A stretch of DNA of 64,000 bases, taken from Hydractinia symbiolongicarpus. Taxonomy: Eukaryota; Cnidaria; Hydrozoa; Anthoathecata; Hydractiniidae. This document shows, piece after piece, positions 11,420 through 24,144 of the stretch. The position numbers and the translations under genes are program-made. A model generated the notes under the pieces. It saw nothing but the letters and a program-made list of their open reading frames with translations, searched no databases and was not told the origin of the DNA. Numbering within the stretch: the first letter of the stretch is position 1; the number at the start of each line of letters is the position of its first letter. The stretch lies in contig NC_079877.1 in the NCBI RefSeq assembly GCF_029227915.1, positions 19,991,851 through 20,055,850 on the forward strand, written 5' to 3'.

Positions 11420-11950
11420 ATACAGTGATAAGAAGTTAAAACAAGAAACCCATTTCGTTTCATCTGAAAAATTTTTGATTTTAGTAAATCCAGTAAAGCT
11501 ACAGTTAATTTCATGACCACATGTGTCGACAAGGAAAAAAATAACAGCTGTATCCATTTTGGTCTGTATTATATCACATCAATGACACAAATGCATATGT
11601 GTTCGATAAATTACAATATATAAAAACTGCTCACATTTTCAAGCAGTATTTAAGTATACCTTACTAATGTCAGTGCGATTACTGACATCAAAAAGGCGCC
11701 ATTTAAAGCGGTTACATGTAAAATGATGCAGCAGCGCCAAATATGGAAATGTTATTACTACAAGCAAACATATAAAGAAGTCTAGAAGTAATACGGAACA
11801 CAACTACTAGCACGAAAAAATTAGAAGTGAACTCGTTAAACAAATAAAAAACACCACACATTTTTTTTGCAAGCAACCTTAGCTTCTGATTCACATTTAG
11901 AATGGCTGCATCAGTTTGCCCTGCCACCTGCATTTCTTTAAGAATAAAAA

Positions 11951-14331
11951 TTATTCAAAATTGTTCGCCTCGGTTTTCTGGAATCTGAAAACCTTCATAG
12001 CTGTTTCTGTGCACGCATCTGCGACATCACGTGGTTCTTGAGATAAACATTTCGCTATACATCGAATTATAATCGACAATGTGCAAGGCTCGTTGTCAAC
12101 GTAACAATGTTCCAATAAAGTTTGGCTTACAGGATCGATCTCTTCGCGAGGTGTATTTGGTGTCATGTATGGAGCATTAGTTTGAACTATAATTCGACTA
12201 AGAGGCAGCGTACCATCTTTAATAGCTTGGCGTAGAGACTGTCCGTGTTTTTCTAAAAAAAAGGATGGCATACAAGCTTCTGAAAAAAGACATCACTGCG
12301 AATAAAACTTTTATAACGACTACCTTTACAAACGTATCCCGTTACACCAATGTAAAATCCTTTCTCTACATAAGTTGCAATTTCTTCAGGGGTGCCAGTG
12401 AAACAATGGATAATTACTGGTGGAAGTGACGATTCGAAATCTTTCAATACATTTAAGATACCTTCGTGGGAGTCACGTTCGTGGACCAATAAAGCCTTTT
12501 GGTAACGAACTGCAAGTTGAACCTGAAAACAATGCATATGTGGATGATACAGAATTTATAACTGAACGAATGATCTCAGAACTTACATAACTATATTACA
12601 ATAACAAGAGAAATAAATATAGTTGAAATACACAACTGAATGGGTAAAAAACATGTACATATATCGAACACATAAGTAACGTAAGTTAATTTTTTAAAAA
12701 TAAAAATTTATAGACAACGTTTAAGCTTTTCCATATGAAAGACATCAACTATTTTTTTGTGGAAAGGCAAGCTTGCACGTTTTGTAATTTAATGCTTTAA
12801 ACCAACTCAACCTACACACTAAACAACTTATTCAGTACCTGCTTCTTAAAAGCTGTTTCTTGAATATCTCTGGGTGAGTAGTCTCTTTTAAAATCTAAAC
12901 CACATTCGCCTACAGCAACGACCTCGGGCAGCTTAACCAATTCTTCTAATTGATCTAGAGATTTATCTGTCCAATCGTCTTTCACGAAATGAGGATGAAT
13001 ACCAGCAGCTGCATATAAAATGTTTGGGCGTGTCTTAGCCATCACAACGGCAGTTTTACTCCCGTTTAATTTTAAACCTGTGATCACCATCTTTTGCACA
13101 CCTGCAGCCAGAGCACGAGCAATGACATAATCAGTGAAATTTCCAAACCTTGAAGTCAAAAGTAAATGTCATTTTATTGATGTCACAAGTCTTTAAAAAA
13201 TACAAATTAAGACTTGCAACGTGATATTACTCTGTAGTAGGCAATGTGCTTTAGGCTTGTTAGAAACTTTAAATGACTTTGGTAAATATATGACCACATA
13301 TGCCAACTTAAAACCCCTTTAACATCCTGGCTTACACTCCATTTATACATGTTTTTGCACTTGAGCCAAAACATCACTGCGTCATTGGAGTCAAATGGGG
13401 TGCAACGTTTACCTTATTGAGAAAAACAAATGTTACGTTAGCCAGGAAAATTAAAAATCGTTACCAATGACCCTTCTCCCTGAAGTTTGATCTTCTTGTT
13501 CACTCAAGTTCACTTTTTGCATACCACTCACCCCTTTCCACAAAACAAAATCCATAACACAAACAAAGTAATTTGCATTAACAAATACCTGAAATATTAA
13601 TGCAAAATCAGGTGGTCATTATTTTTTTGAACCCAGTGATTTATAACTACTTACCCAAATTAACCAATGCAGATCACACAACCATATATAATTAATTAAA
13701 AGCATAATACCCTCCAGTTGTTGTAGCTTGGGATGTACTTGTCAATTTAGAATTAAATTTTGTGAGCCAATTTTTACTGCAAATTAGCAAATTAATTGTA
13801 CGTTAAAGGGAAATCAACAATGATATGTTGATTTTCACTTTTTCTAAATTAAGCAGTAGATATCTTGTTACCTTAAATTGGTTAAATTTACTCCACAATC
13901 AACAAGATGAAACACTTGATCAGGTTCCAGTGTTGGCAACCAAAATCTGTTCTTTTGCTGACTAGGTGATCGATTTCCTCCTGGCCGATAGCCTCCACGC
14001 CTGTAATTACCACCACCACCACGTCTGTAGTTACCATTGTTATTATTATATCTTCGTCTCTCCTTATTCTCTTTCTCATCTCCATCATCTTCGTGCTTGT
14101 TTGTTTTTGCTTCTTCAATTACTATCATTTTTCCATAAAATTCTATACCATTTAATTTCATAAGTTCACTGTGTACATGCTCTGGTACATTAACAAAAGC
14201 AAAATTTTTCGATTTTCCAGTCTTTTCACATGTTGCTAATTCAACACTACAATTTTGTCTCAGGTAAGGTGTTGTTCCCAGGCCAAATAATTGAGTTAAA
14301 TCTTCTGTAGTAACATTAGAGCCAAGATTGC
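11951..14331 (-). CDS. RRM-RGG-TatD fusion protein (TatD-family nuclease fold)
   Basis: Four visible exons run 14331-13872, 13148-12839, 12522-12324 and 12252-11951. All junctions are GT-AG and phases join exactly, giving about 423 codons; the first exon is upstream and not found. Domain order: an RRM ('NLGSNVTTEDL', RNP1-like 'KSKNFAFVNV'), an acidic stretch, an RGG-rich linker ('YRRGGGGNYRRGGY'), then a TatD barrel. The barrel opens with 'DCGVNLTNL', as in bacterial TatD and TATDN1. Metal-ligand motifs seen are HPH, GECGLD, VHERDSH and HCFTG. The last ligand, normally Asp in TDAPY, is Asn here ('QTNAPY'). TatD proteins are metal-dependent 3'-5' DNA/RNA exonucleases. The RRM and RGG parts suggest RNA binding. 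Activity may be reduced by the Asn. Confidence 0.88.
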
Positions 14332-14399
14332 CTGAAGAAAATAAACAGAAAGTACAAATAATTAGGTAAGTGCACTGCAAAACGTATTACAACAATTAA

Positions 14400-16840
14400 A
14401 ATAATATTTTTCCATGGCAGTCATCACGACCACCAAGAATTTCATATGGCCAGTTCTGCCAATAACATAATGTATGTACTTAATTAAAATTTGCATCTAC
14501 AAATTTTAAGCTGCAAATTATCTAGTTAAAAAGGTTATTTGCCATGTTATAGTGTCAAAATTTAATATTTATAATTTGCTACTAAATTTGAGAAGTTCGC
14601 AAATATTTGTGCTAAAATATAATTTTCTTAATGAAATATAAAATTTCATCCTTTGGCTACCCAATAATTTTATAGCTTTTTCTTAAATTTGTTTAATGAT
14701 ATCAACCTTTTATCAGGGATCTGTAATAAAAAAATGTAACTTTATAAAAAAGATTTATTTAAAAAAAAGAAGAAATGTTTAATTCAACCATTGGCGAGAA
14801 AAAAAACATACTAATTAAAAAAAATTTTTGTTTTAGAATTTAATGCACCCACAAGTGATATGAAACTGTTTTAAATGATCCAGTTGACGCTTGATGCCAA
14901 TATTTATTGATTATTCGGTCAGTGTTTTGATAGTTATACACTTTATACTTGTACAGCTATGCTCTTGATAAACAATATTATTTTCGTTGCTTAAATTTCA
15001 GAAATATGTTTTTGCTTTAGGCACAATTAGTTGCCAGTCAATTTGACCATTTATTTTTGTATTCCGACAGTCAAATGTTTAAATTTTAACCGTCACTGAC
15101 CGTTGACATGCCGTTAGTTTTACTTACTACAAACCATTTATCAATTATTTCTTAAGAAAATAAGAAATATATTGTAGGTCTTAAGGTAGCAGTATGGTAA
15201 ATACTTTTTTTTACATTTTTTTTAAGGAACATTTTTTTAACACTGCTCTTTCCAATGAACTAATTCTTATTCCAAAATGTTTCCTCAAAATTGAAGGATT
15301 TAGTGTTACAAAATGTTCCACTCCATATGTCTTTGTTCTGGCTAGTTAGGATTCACATTTACTAAAAATGATATGACCTTCAGCATTGAGAATTTTCTTT
15401 TTACAAAGAATTTTTATATTCTTATTTTAACGAATATTTTTATTTCACAAAACAAAAATGAAAGTTGAACGAATCATTTTCTGGATTATTACATTTCTTG
15501 TTTTTTGAACATTCATATCCATATTTGACCCTGAAACCCCCTAACGCGAGAAAAAATATTATCATATTAGAAACAAATGCTTTGAGAATTATTTATTTTG
15601 CTTTATTATGAGAGGGCATTCTTATGCAAAAAAAATGTTGAATAAGAGTTCCACAAGTTCACTTTAAATAACTAATGAATAATTAAATATTCTCTTTTCA
15701 ATTTCTTGTAAACAATCACAGGTCGAGAGAAAAAACTTCGTTAACGAATATCTCTGAATAATTTTTTCGTAAAATTTTTAGTTGCCTACTCTTCTAAGGG
15801 ATCTGTCTCAAAAATACATTAGATGACGTCATTAAACTTTCGTTTTCGGCTTCACGAGTGTTTGATCTCTACTTGCGTGTCACATCTTAATTTTTGGTCA
15901 GCAGATTTGGATGCAAATGTGATTGAAAGAAAAAGGAAAAAATTAAGTGTTATTTTTATGATCTTATAGATGTTTTACGGCATATTTTCAAAACTATTAT
16001 CAGACAAAGCTTGTAGAGACACAATGTTGTTTGTATATAAGCCAGAGGTAGAGGCGATCATGGCTTGTCTGGGGAGTGGTTGTTACCTTCAGAATCTTGA
16101 TCCATGGTCCTATAGGTTCCAGGTGGCATAATAAATAGTGACAGACGTTTTCTCATCTTTTTGGAAGGACACACAGGAATGTCAAATCTTTAAAAGAAAA
16201 TGTTTTCGTTGTTTTAAAAGAAAGTAAGGTGACTGGGAAGCTTCCTAAGTTCGTTTTTCATCATTTTAGAGCAAACTACAGGGATTTCCAGCGATTATTA
16301 CGCATCTTGATAAAAAAATAAAAAAATTGTTTTGCTACATAAAATGTGATTAAACATATTTTATTCAAATCTATGTGAACAGGAACATGCGGCTTAAACC
16401 ACACCATATTGTTCTAAATCATCAAAACGCGAATTTAAGGAGCCTAAACAATGCTTAGTTTGTTCTAAAACTACCAAATGCAATTGTATTAGGTTGTTTA
16501 ATGCAAACTTTGTGGGCGAAAAAAAATGAAATATATTTTAATTTTTGTAGAACAATTTTAAAGTTCAATTCAAACCCTAATGCATCAATTTGGTTTTAGA
16601 TCATAACATGGTCTTCCACCAGCATGGGGTTTGCTTCTTTGAATATTAAGACAACCTCTTAGAAATTGCCTTGTATTGTTAATTATCCTTATCAGACGCC
16701 GCTCAACTTTCCATAATTTAACTTACATTAAATATTGTTTATTCCACAATTTTAATTATTGACTTTATTCACAATTTTTTCGTACCTGGGTTTATATTTT
16801 TGACCATGAACTTTGATGGTAATTGCTCTTGGTACATTCC
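14400..16840. other. Gene-free AT-rich stretch
   Basis: I find no convincing exon or complete repeat. It should contain the missing first exon of the RRM-TatD gene, but I could not place it. Confidence 0.5.
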
Positions 16841-16848
16841 CTATGCAA

Positions 16849-17588
16849 AACAATACTCTATGGGATCAATTTTGGCGGGGATTATATTTAGCGGTTATGC
16901 TCTTCCACGAAATTTTAGCATTTCACGGGACTTATTTTCGCAGATAATGGAAGTTTAAATTTTTTTGCGGGAGCTTAATTTCGCGGATGAGGTCATAGTA
17001 GCAATTTTTGAAAAAATAAGTTGTCAATAGGATTCGGGGCCAAATGGCACTGTCTCATCGACCCTTGTTACACCTGTCATTTCTACACTGACCGAGACAA
17101 AATGTAGTTTTGCATTTTAGTTCAAATCTCTTTTAACACAACTATAACATCAGGTAGAACATTTCAACTATGGGTAGAATAAACACAACTAGATTAAAAA
17201 CGAAATAATTGAATTCAAAAATGCTGATTTTTCATCCGTTACATCCACTGCAACTATTTTATTTTGTGGGGAATGTAAGGAACTTTCAATTGTTTATCTT
17301 TGAGGCTGGAAAGAGAACTCAAATTCGGTTGATCATCTACATTAGAAGCTAGGAGCAAAGGATCGATATCCTTGACAGGGTCAACTGATTCGAAACCTTT
17401 GTCAGTTTTCTCTTATCTTTTCATCTTCAGTACTCGGTTGAAAAATTAGGCCTACAAAAAGGAAGCCTCAGGGGCTTTGAAAACTGAGAAAAATTATCAA
17501 GCAATTTTTCAAAATTTTCGCGGGGACAAAAATCTGCGAAATGCATGAAATTTAATCCCCACAAAAATTTATCACAATAAAGTACTCT
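16849..17588. mobile_element. hAT-type MITE, 740 bp, with 8-bp target duplication
   Basis: Both ends carry imperfect inverted repeats of about 40 bp. The left end is TACTCTATGGGATCAATTTT followed by GGCGGGGATTA. The right end, reverse-complemented, is TACTTTATTGTGATAAATTT followed by TTGTGGGGATTA. The direct repeat CTATGCAA flanks it at 16841-16848 and 17589-17596. Eight-base duplications are typical of hAT elements. No transposase is inside, so it would depend on a helper. Confidence 0.72.
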
Positions 17589-18962
17589 CTATGCAATGTA
17601 GAAGGGTAAAGCAGGGAATTCCATGAGTAGCATGCGATTGCACATGCATGCGTTCTCACACGCACATGCCCACAAACGCAAAACAGCTATCCAGGTGAGA
17701 GGTTAATCTTTACTCGCATAAAAAAAAAAAACAAACAAAAAAAATAACGAAAATATAAGAGGTTGATTTTCTAGAGCGTAGTTAATTTGCCACTTATGGC
17801 AATGCATAAAGCATTTAACTAATAAAAACAATATTTGAAAAATCAATTGTCTAACACTGTCAGTTTTAACTGTACCATAAAAAACAGTTAATAAAATATT
17901 TTAAAAACGTTAATTAAATGCTGTGTTTTTTTTCTGTGTGTGTTAAATTAAATGTGTGTTAAACATTTTATTTTAAAATTCTGAACTGTATAAAAGAAGA
18001 TGGTCCTAATAAATAATGACCGCGATTTTACCATCGCTGCGAATAAAAGATAACCTATGGAGAAAATATAACCCTACGAACAAAATGGCAAACAAAATTT
18101 TTTCTAATATTTTAATTTTTATATCAGGTCACGACATATCGATCAAGGCAGTGGACACAAAATTGTTATCCAAATAGAACAAAATAAACCAGCAACCGAT
18201 CGTATAGCAATAAAGGACTCTTCATTGGGAACATCAACCCAAAAAAATATAGTAAACATGTGCGAAACTAATTCAAGAGAAGGTTACAAAAAATTGTTTC
18301 GAACAGCCTATGATTGGCGAGGAATCCGACTTTACCCACGGCTCAATTTAAAACTTTAGTTAAATTTCAAAAGCAAAATGGAGTCAGATTAATTAAAGGT
18401 ACATTCAAAGTGTATACATTTTTTGATAGCGAATGATTGGTAATTTAAACCCTCGTTGTTTTGCTTTTGTTCTTAGCGCGACTTTTTTAATTTTATCCTC
18501 AGATCCTTTTATACTGTTCTTAAAATATTTTCACTTATAAGTGATTCATTTGTTTTAGTTTTGAAGATTGATCTTTCTGTAAATATTTTGACACAACATA
18601 CAACTTACTTTATGATGTCTTTTTTACCTTGTCTATTCCCAAATGTTTCTGAAATGGTAATGAAAAGCAGCAGAACAAGTCCTTGTTACGCACAAGGCTA
18701 TTTTAGGTCTTCGCGAGTTTCATATTTTAAATATCTGTTTGCCCCACAAGTAATAACAAAGTTTAATTAACGAGTCTGCTTACGACTTCTTCGTATATGG
18801 GTTGAAATTCCTTGCCGTACATTGTTGGAACTTGCACTTTGTTTGTTCCTTACGCCAAAACAGCAGCCCCTGTGCGGTGTACAGGGGTAAAGGAAATGTT
18901 TTTGTAAAAAAATTTTTTTTTTGATCGCACGTACAGAATTTTGAGGCGTGTGATCTACCGCA

Positions 18963-19253
18963 TGCCTGCCTAAAATCTTACAAAATGGCCTGTTATATGG
19001 TATTTACTTTTATAACTTACTCCCTACAACAAACCAAGGTGTTTTGTTAATATCTTCAGCACTTTTACACCACATACAGGACAGGAGTGAAATAAACCAA
19101 AATAAAAAAAACAAAAAAAACGCACACACAAATTCTCTAAAATAGATTTTCATGTGCGATGTGTAGCACACGGCTTCTTTTCTTCGTGGAATTTCCTGTA
19201 AAGGAATTTTTTACTTTTAATTTTTTATTGCCTGCCTAAAATCTTACAAAATG
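18963..19253. repeat. Direct repeat of 25 bp, 266 bp apart
   Basis: TGCCTGCCTAAAATCTTACA plus AAATG is identical at 18963-18987 and 19229-19253. The sequence between them is unique here. It could be a duplication scar or the two ends of a small inserted unit. Confidence 0.75.
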
Positions 19254-19356
19254 TATCTTGCTTGTGTGAGTGGCTATGGCTGTCTATGGCATAAAAGTCA
19301 TGGGTCGTTTTACATTGTATTGTTTTACAGAGCGGGAAGGACCTTCTTTTTTTCTC

Positions 19357-19406
19357 CTTCGAACAAACTTTTTGGTCCCTCGCAAGGGACCAAACAATTT
19401 GTTCGA
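19357..19406. repeat. Hairpin with 4-base loop
   Basis: TTCGAACAAA and GGTCCCT (19357 on) are mirrored by AGGGACC and TTTGTTCGAA (ending about 19406), with small bulges, around a CGCA loop. It could be a tiny palindromic MITE. Confidence 0.7.
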
Positions 19407-20186
19407 AATAGAGAACGTTCGAGATAACTATACACTATGTTGTTTGATACTCAAATTTTATTTTAGCAGACATTACCTTTAAATTTGGACCTGCTATGAT
19501 TTGCAATTGTTTTGTCAAATAAAGAAATTATCTACAATTAAATCCATGATAAAATGTCTATTCCACCTGTAAGTGCATATTTGCAGACTTGCTTCATCAG
19601 TGCTCTGTCAGCGTTCACCTCTGCAATAGTTAAGAACCGTATGGCTGGATTTCTTGTGTAAGACCTGGTTACCAATGTGCGATTAGACGTGCGATTAATC
19701 ACATGCCTGAAACGATTTAAGCGCGCACGTGCGATGCACGCCTCTCCTGAAAAAGATGCTAAATAAGGTATTAATTCTATTGTTTATCAGTTGTTCACTG
19801 GAATGAGCTGTTCTTAGGCGGACATCACAAATAACTGGTGTTAAGAGTCACCCGACCGACCCTAATTTTTGATTGAAATTTTTGATATACTGAGTGGGAA
19901 AAACTAAAATGAGTGACAAAAAAATATTATACGTTTGTTGTCTCACCACAGCCATTACCCACAATTATTGTTGTGCTTCGCTTTATAAATGTGAAAAGGG
20001 TTCTGAGAACTAGTTGAAAACAGCGCGATGAGAAACTCTATTTAAATATTGGCGATTTAATGGCGCGAGTTAATGGCTGAATGGTTGGATACAATTTTTT
20101 GAATTTTTGAGTTATCATTCATCGACCAACTGACTCTATTTTTGTGTTCAAATGACTCAACACCAGATATTTTTGACGTCTGCCTT

Positions 20187-20250
20187 ACGGAGATACATTT
20201 GTGAGGCTAGCCATGTAAAATACGCACATCTAGCTATCTATCTATTTGAT
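20187..20250 (+). mobile_element. SINE 3'-end fragment
   Basis: 'ATTTGTGAGGCTAGCCATGT' followed by a CTAT-type tail matches the 3' end of the fuller SINE at 22361-22671. Only the tail half remains. Confidence 0.7.
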
Positions 20251-20659
20251 GACACGGCTGTTTCGCTACGGTCAAACCGCGGACAAAATTAAAATGGCTT
20301 CCACAATTTTTTTTGAAATTTTGTATTTTTATCATTTTTTAAGTTTTTGAAACTTTTTTTGTATTGTTTTAATTTTATTGAAATAAAAAGTATTAAAACG
20401 ACCTACTTTTCTACTTTTTTAATATATAAATATGTTATACATGTGTGTTATGGATTTCGAGTTATTTCGTCGAATAAAACACACAAAATTAAAAAAAACA
20501 TTATTTTTGGCGAAAGTATACCATCTTTCCAACCTCGTGGCAACGCCGCGCTACTAGCTACGGACTTGACAGTTGGTATGGGGGGCCTGGAAACAAGGTT
20601 CTATCGCCCAGTACCGTGCACCGTTCGTCTCACAAACTATAAACTACTTAAATTTTAAG

Positions 20660-21475
20660 TTAAAGTCTTCTTCAGGCGCTAAAAAAGAGAAGAAAAAGTT
20701 TCCAAAGTGGTGCACGGGAATTTGGTTAGTGTGATCCCTTTTCTGTCTAATTAAATAAGTATCTAAACTTCTAAGAGAGTCATAGCGATGCCATTTAATG
20801 TTTTGTTAGGTATGGTTTTTCTCAAAAAAATTACGGCGGCGTGGTGTTTACCTTGGACTTGATTGCTCGACCCGGGAATCCTGGTTCGAAACCGGAATTT
20901 TTCGAAAATGTTGGAATAAGCGAGACAACGGTGTCTTTGCAATTTTTTAGCTAGCTAAAGTTTGGCAGAGCACGAGGTAAGGGACAAAACAGGAAACTAC
21001 TTTATTTTGCAGGGATTTTATTATTATTTTTGTGCTATTAGAGCATCCTTAAGTTTAAGAAATTGTTTTAAAGCTTGTAAAACTTTAAGCGTGGATAATT
21101 GTTATCTTTTTTAATCTTGCTTCTCCTGTTTTATATTTTTCTGTAAAGAGTAGCTATTTTTTGGTCCTACAGTTTTGCATTTTGTAGCTAAGTAACTTAA
21201 TACTTTTTTTTTTTATTTAGTTAAGACTTTGGTGGGCTTTCTCAAGATGAAATTGTTGAATTCAAAGATGTTTTTAGCTACCTAGCTAGCTAATCTTGGC
21301 TTTAACACAAGATTGGGTGCTATTTTATACAGTTTATAAAGAAACACAAAATGATTGCTTTGTATATATATAATAAATAAAATATTTATGCACAACTTGA
21401 GGTATTTTCTTCTAGCATGATAAACTAAAATGTTGAAACCGTCGACTCTGAATGATGTTTTATTTAATATATAGA
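20660..21475. other. Gene-free stretch
   Basis: No coding region or complete repeat is recognised. Short AGCT-rich runs occur near 20952 and 21275. Confidence 0.45.
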
Positions 21476-21478
21476 TGT

Positions 21479-21870
21479 CACATATTTGGCCTGAAAAACC
21501 TTAGGACCAAAAGTGACCCTTTGGACAATTTCGGACAGTTTAATATTTCATCTACATCATCTTTAATGGCCTCAGAATCCAAAGTAATGTCTTTTATTTA
21601 GTTAATAAACAAACTTTAAGCATACATTAAGGCTCCATAGGCTGTTTTTCACATATTTCACACATTTGGCCCAAAAATAACCCTTTGGACAATTTCGGAC
21701 AGACTAATATTTCATCTACATCATCCTTAATGGTCTTAGAATCCAAAGCAATGTTTTTTATTCAGTTAATAAATAAACTTTAAGCATATATTAAGGCTCT
21801 TAAGGCCGTTTTTCACATAGTTCTCACATTTGGCCCAAATATAACCCTTTGGACAATTTCGGACAGTAAT
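21479..21870. repeat. Tandem repeat, 164-bp period, about 2.4 copies
   Basis: The landmark CCCTTTGGACAATTTCGGAC begins at 21517, 21681 and 21845, giving a regular 164-bp period. Copies are about 85-90% alike by eye. A related fragment (CAATTTCGGACAGG) recurs near 22020, so the array may once have extended further. Confidence 0.88.
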
Positions 21871-22360
21871 AAAATTAAGTAATTTTCATTCCAGATATTT
21901 AACCTAACCTGTGGACCATAAAAAACATGTTTTTTTAACTTTATTCTAGAAATTTTGTGGAAGACATTTATCTAAATGATAATTTTTAAGTCATTTTTAG
22001 ACATTTTGGCCTAAATTTACCAATTTCGGACAGGTGTCCAAAAAAAAATTTCTTTTAATAATATGGACAATTTATCTAAGATTATTATTCTTTTTACAGA
22101 ATATAAAAATCTTATTTTGTTCTTGAGATATCCTATTTTAACTGAGAGGGTAAATCGAATTATTTTTTCGTAGCATTTTTGTCCGCTCCGAAACAGCTGT
22201 GATGAGTATAATCTTAAAAAAAATTTCTTGTATTATATATAAAAGATTATTTTGAAACCAATAAGTGGTGTTTTTAGGTCGTTGTAGATAATTTCTAGTT
22301 TCTTGTAGGTTGATGAAGATTGTTGTACGTGGTTTTAGGTTGTTGCAGATTGATTGTTTG

Positions 22361-22623
22361 TGGCGCCATAGATTAGTGGTTATAGCTCTCATACTCTGTG
22401 CGGGAGACAGGGGTTCGATTCCTCTTGACGGCGATTCAACATGGGCGAGTGAATGTTACTATAGCCCCGGGTTAACTCAAGCCATGTGAGGGAAATTGGG
22501 GAGATGGCACACTGTGTCGGCCGTTGTCGGGAGTTGTCCAGTAGAGCGCATGGCTCCTCCTGGAATTAATAGACAGGGTATATCCCTCGATATTTGTGAG
22601 GCTAGCCATGTAAAATATGCACG

Positions 22624-22670
<47 letters not shown>

Positions 22671-22671
22671 C
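22361..22671 (+). mobile_element. tRNA-derived SINE with (CTAT)n tail
   Basis: The head has a tRNA-like A box (GATTAGTGGTTATAG, about 22371) and a near-perfect B box, GGTTCGATTCC, at 22412-22422. These are internal RNA polymerase III promoter elements. The body runs through 'CATGTGAGGGAAATTGGGGA' and ends 'TTTGTGAGGCTAGCCATGT' before the (CTAT)n tail. Copies or fragments occur at 20187 and 56176-56905, confirming a dispersed family. Confidence 0.85.
22626..22671. repeat. (CTAT)n microsatellite
   Basis: About eleven CTAT units, the simple-repeat tail of the SINE. Confidence 0.95.
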
Positions 22672-23230
22672 TTAAGGTGATTTAAAGTCGTAGCAGGTGG
22701 TTCCTCACTTTAGTAAGTACTGATAGCTAGGTTTCTGGGCATTTTGTGGGACTGTTACTATTACACGTACCTACATAGTCAATTTAGAACAATAGTTCTG
22801 GTTACATACAATAAATTGAACTGAATATTTTATAATATGCCAGCTAGCTAGCTAGCTAGGTAGCGACACTTTTGTAAATGATTTCTAGTTAATTGCAAAA
22901 GCTAAAAACAACAGTTTCAATGAAAATAAAGAATAGGAAATAATTTGATATCTTACCGACGTATATTCTTTTTTTCGGAGGTTCCGCAGGAACGCCTGTA
23001 GACATGGCTACAAACAGAACAGAGCTCAGACGAAATGCAGATGGCAAGAGAGAAGAGAGTCAAGGCCCTACGAAGTTTATCACAGAAAACACACGTGCAA
23101 AACAAAGACCAGGAGAACTAGATCTAGGGTTGCAATTGGCTTATATACAATGTCTATGACGTCATGCACGTTGCATTGCAGCCGTATTTGCTTATTAGCT
23201 GCAAAACACTCCGCAAATAATCAGTTGAAG

Positions 23231-24088
23231 TATGGAGTTATATGTGGGACAATATTCGTGTATGGTTTTCGTCGCGTCGTAATGCTTTTCGTCGTGTCGT
23301 ATCTTTCTTCGTCGTGCGGTTTTCTTCGCAGCGTAATGGTTTTCGTCGTGGCGTATTACTCATGTTGGTGTGATTTTATGTTTTATCGTGTCGTATGTCA
23401 CTTCGTGGGGTATTTCAGTTTGAGGCGAAATAGTTATGCTTTTTTTACACGGAATTACTAATTTCGTGAAACTTTTACACAATATATTTCACTTTCTTTC
23501 TAGTTGCTATTATTTTTGTAATTTTCTTTTAATAAACGATACATTCTTGGCTATAGCTAGCTAGCTAGCTATACATTATAAGCATGCTACACTGTATAAT
23601 CTATTATCTATTTTGTAGTTTAAATGGATTCTGATGAAAATATCAAAAATCAAGTAAACTAACTACATAAACATAAATTATTACATAAAACTCTTACACA
23701 ACACATAGTATTTCTTCATAATCACAAATGTAAAACTAACTTAAAATAAAATATAATTTTTAGTACTAAACTGAAGGTTTTTTTATTTTACTGCACTTTA
23801 TTCCTGTGACTTGGATTTCTTGTAAGCACTACACGAATTTAGTAATTTCGTGTTAAAAAAGCATGAAAATTTTCACTACGAAGTAAAATACGCCATAAAG
23901 TGAAATACGCCGCGAAGTGAAATACGCCACGACGAACACAAATGCGACTCGACGAAACGTTAAACCACTCCACAAAGAAAGATACGACGCGATAAAAACC
24001 ACACCACGAAGAAAGATACGACACAACGAAAATTATTTACGACGCGACGAAAACCATACACGAATATTGTCCCATATATAACTCCATA
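23231..24088. mobile_element. Foldback-type element with 6-bp target duplication
   Basis: TATGGAGTTATATGTGGGAC (23231) is matched by its near-exact reverse complement ending at 24088. The arms are about 230-260 bp and each is built of short head-to-tail units of the type TTTCGTCGTGTCGTAT. A central AT-rich loop of about 365 bp separates them. TTGAAG directly abuts both outer ends (23225-23230 and 24089-24094). Long arms made of sub-repeats are the hallmark of foldback elements. No transposase is present. Confidence 0.88.
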
Positions 24089-24144
24089 TTGAAGCACGTC
24101 GTTTCGTCCTGCCGTGGTCTTGTCTAAACGAAAAAGCAAAGAAA

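Larger units (their letters stand above)
17600..20180. other. Gene-free stretch
   Basis: No supported gene. It contains A-rich simple sequence (17720-17740), a repeated 25-mer and a hairpin (listed separately). Confidence 0.5.

Noticed and set aside
22361-22440. A functional tRNA gene
   Set aside because: A and B boxes are present, but the sequence does not fold as a full cloverleaf by eye and continues into a SINE body.
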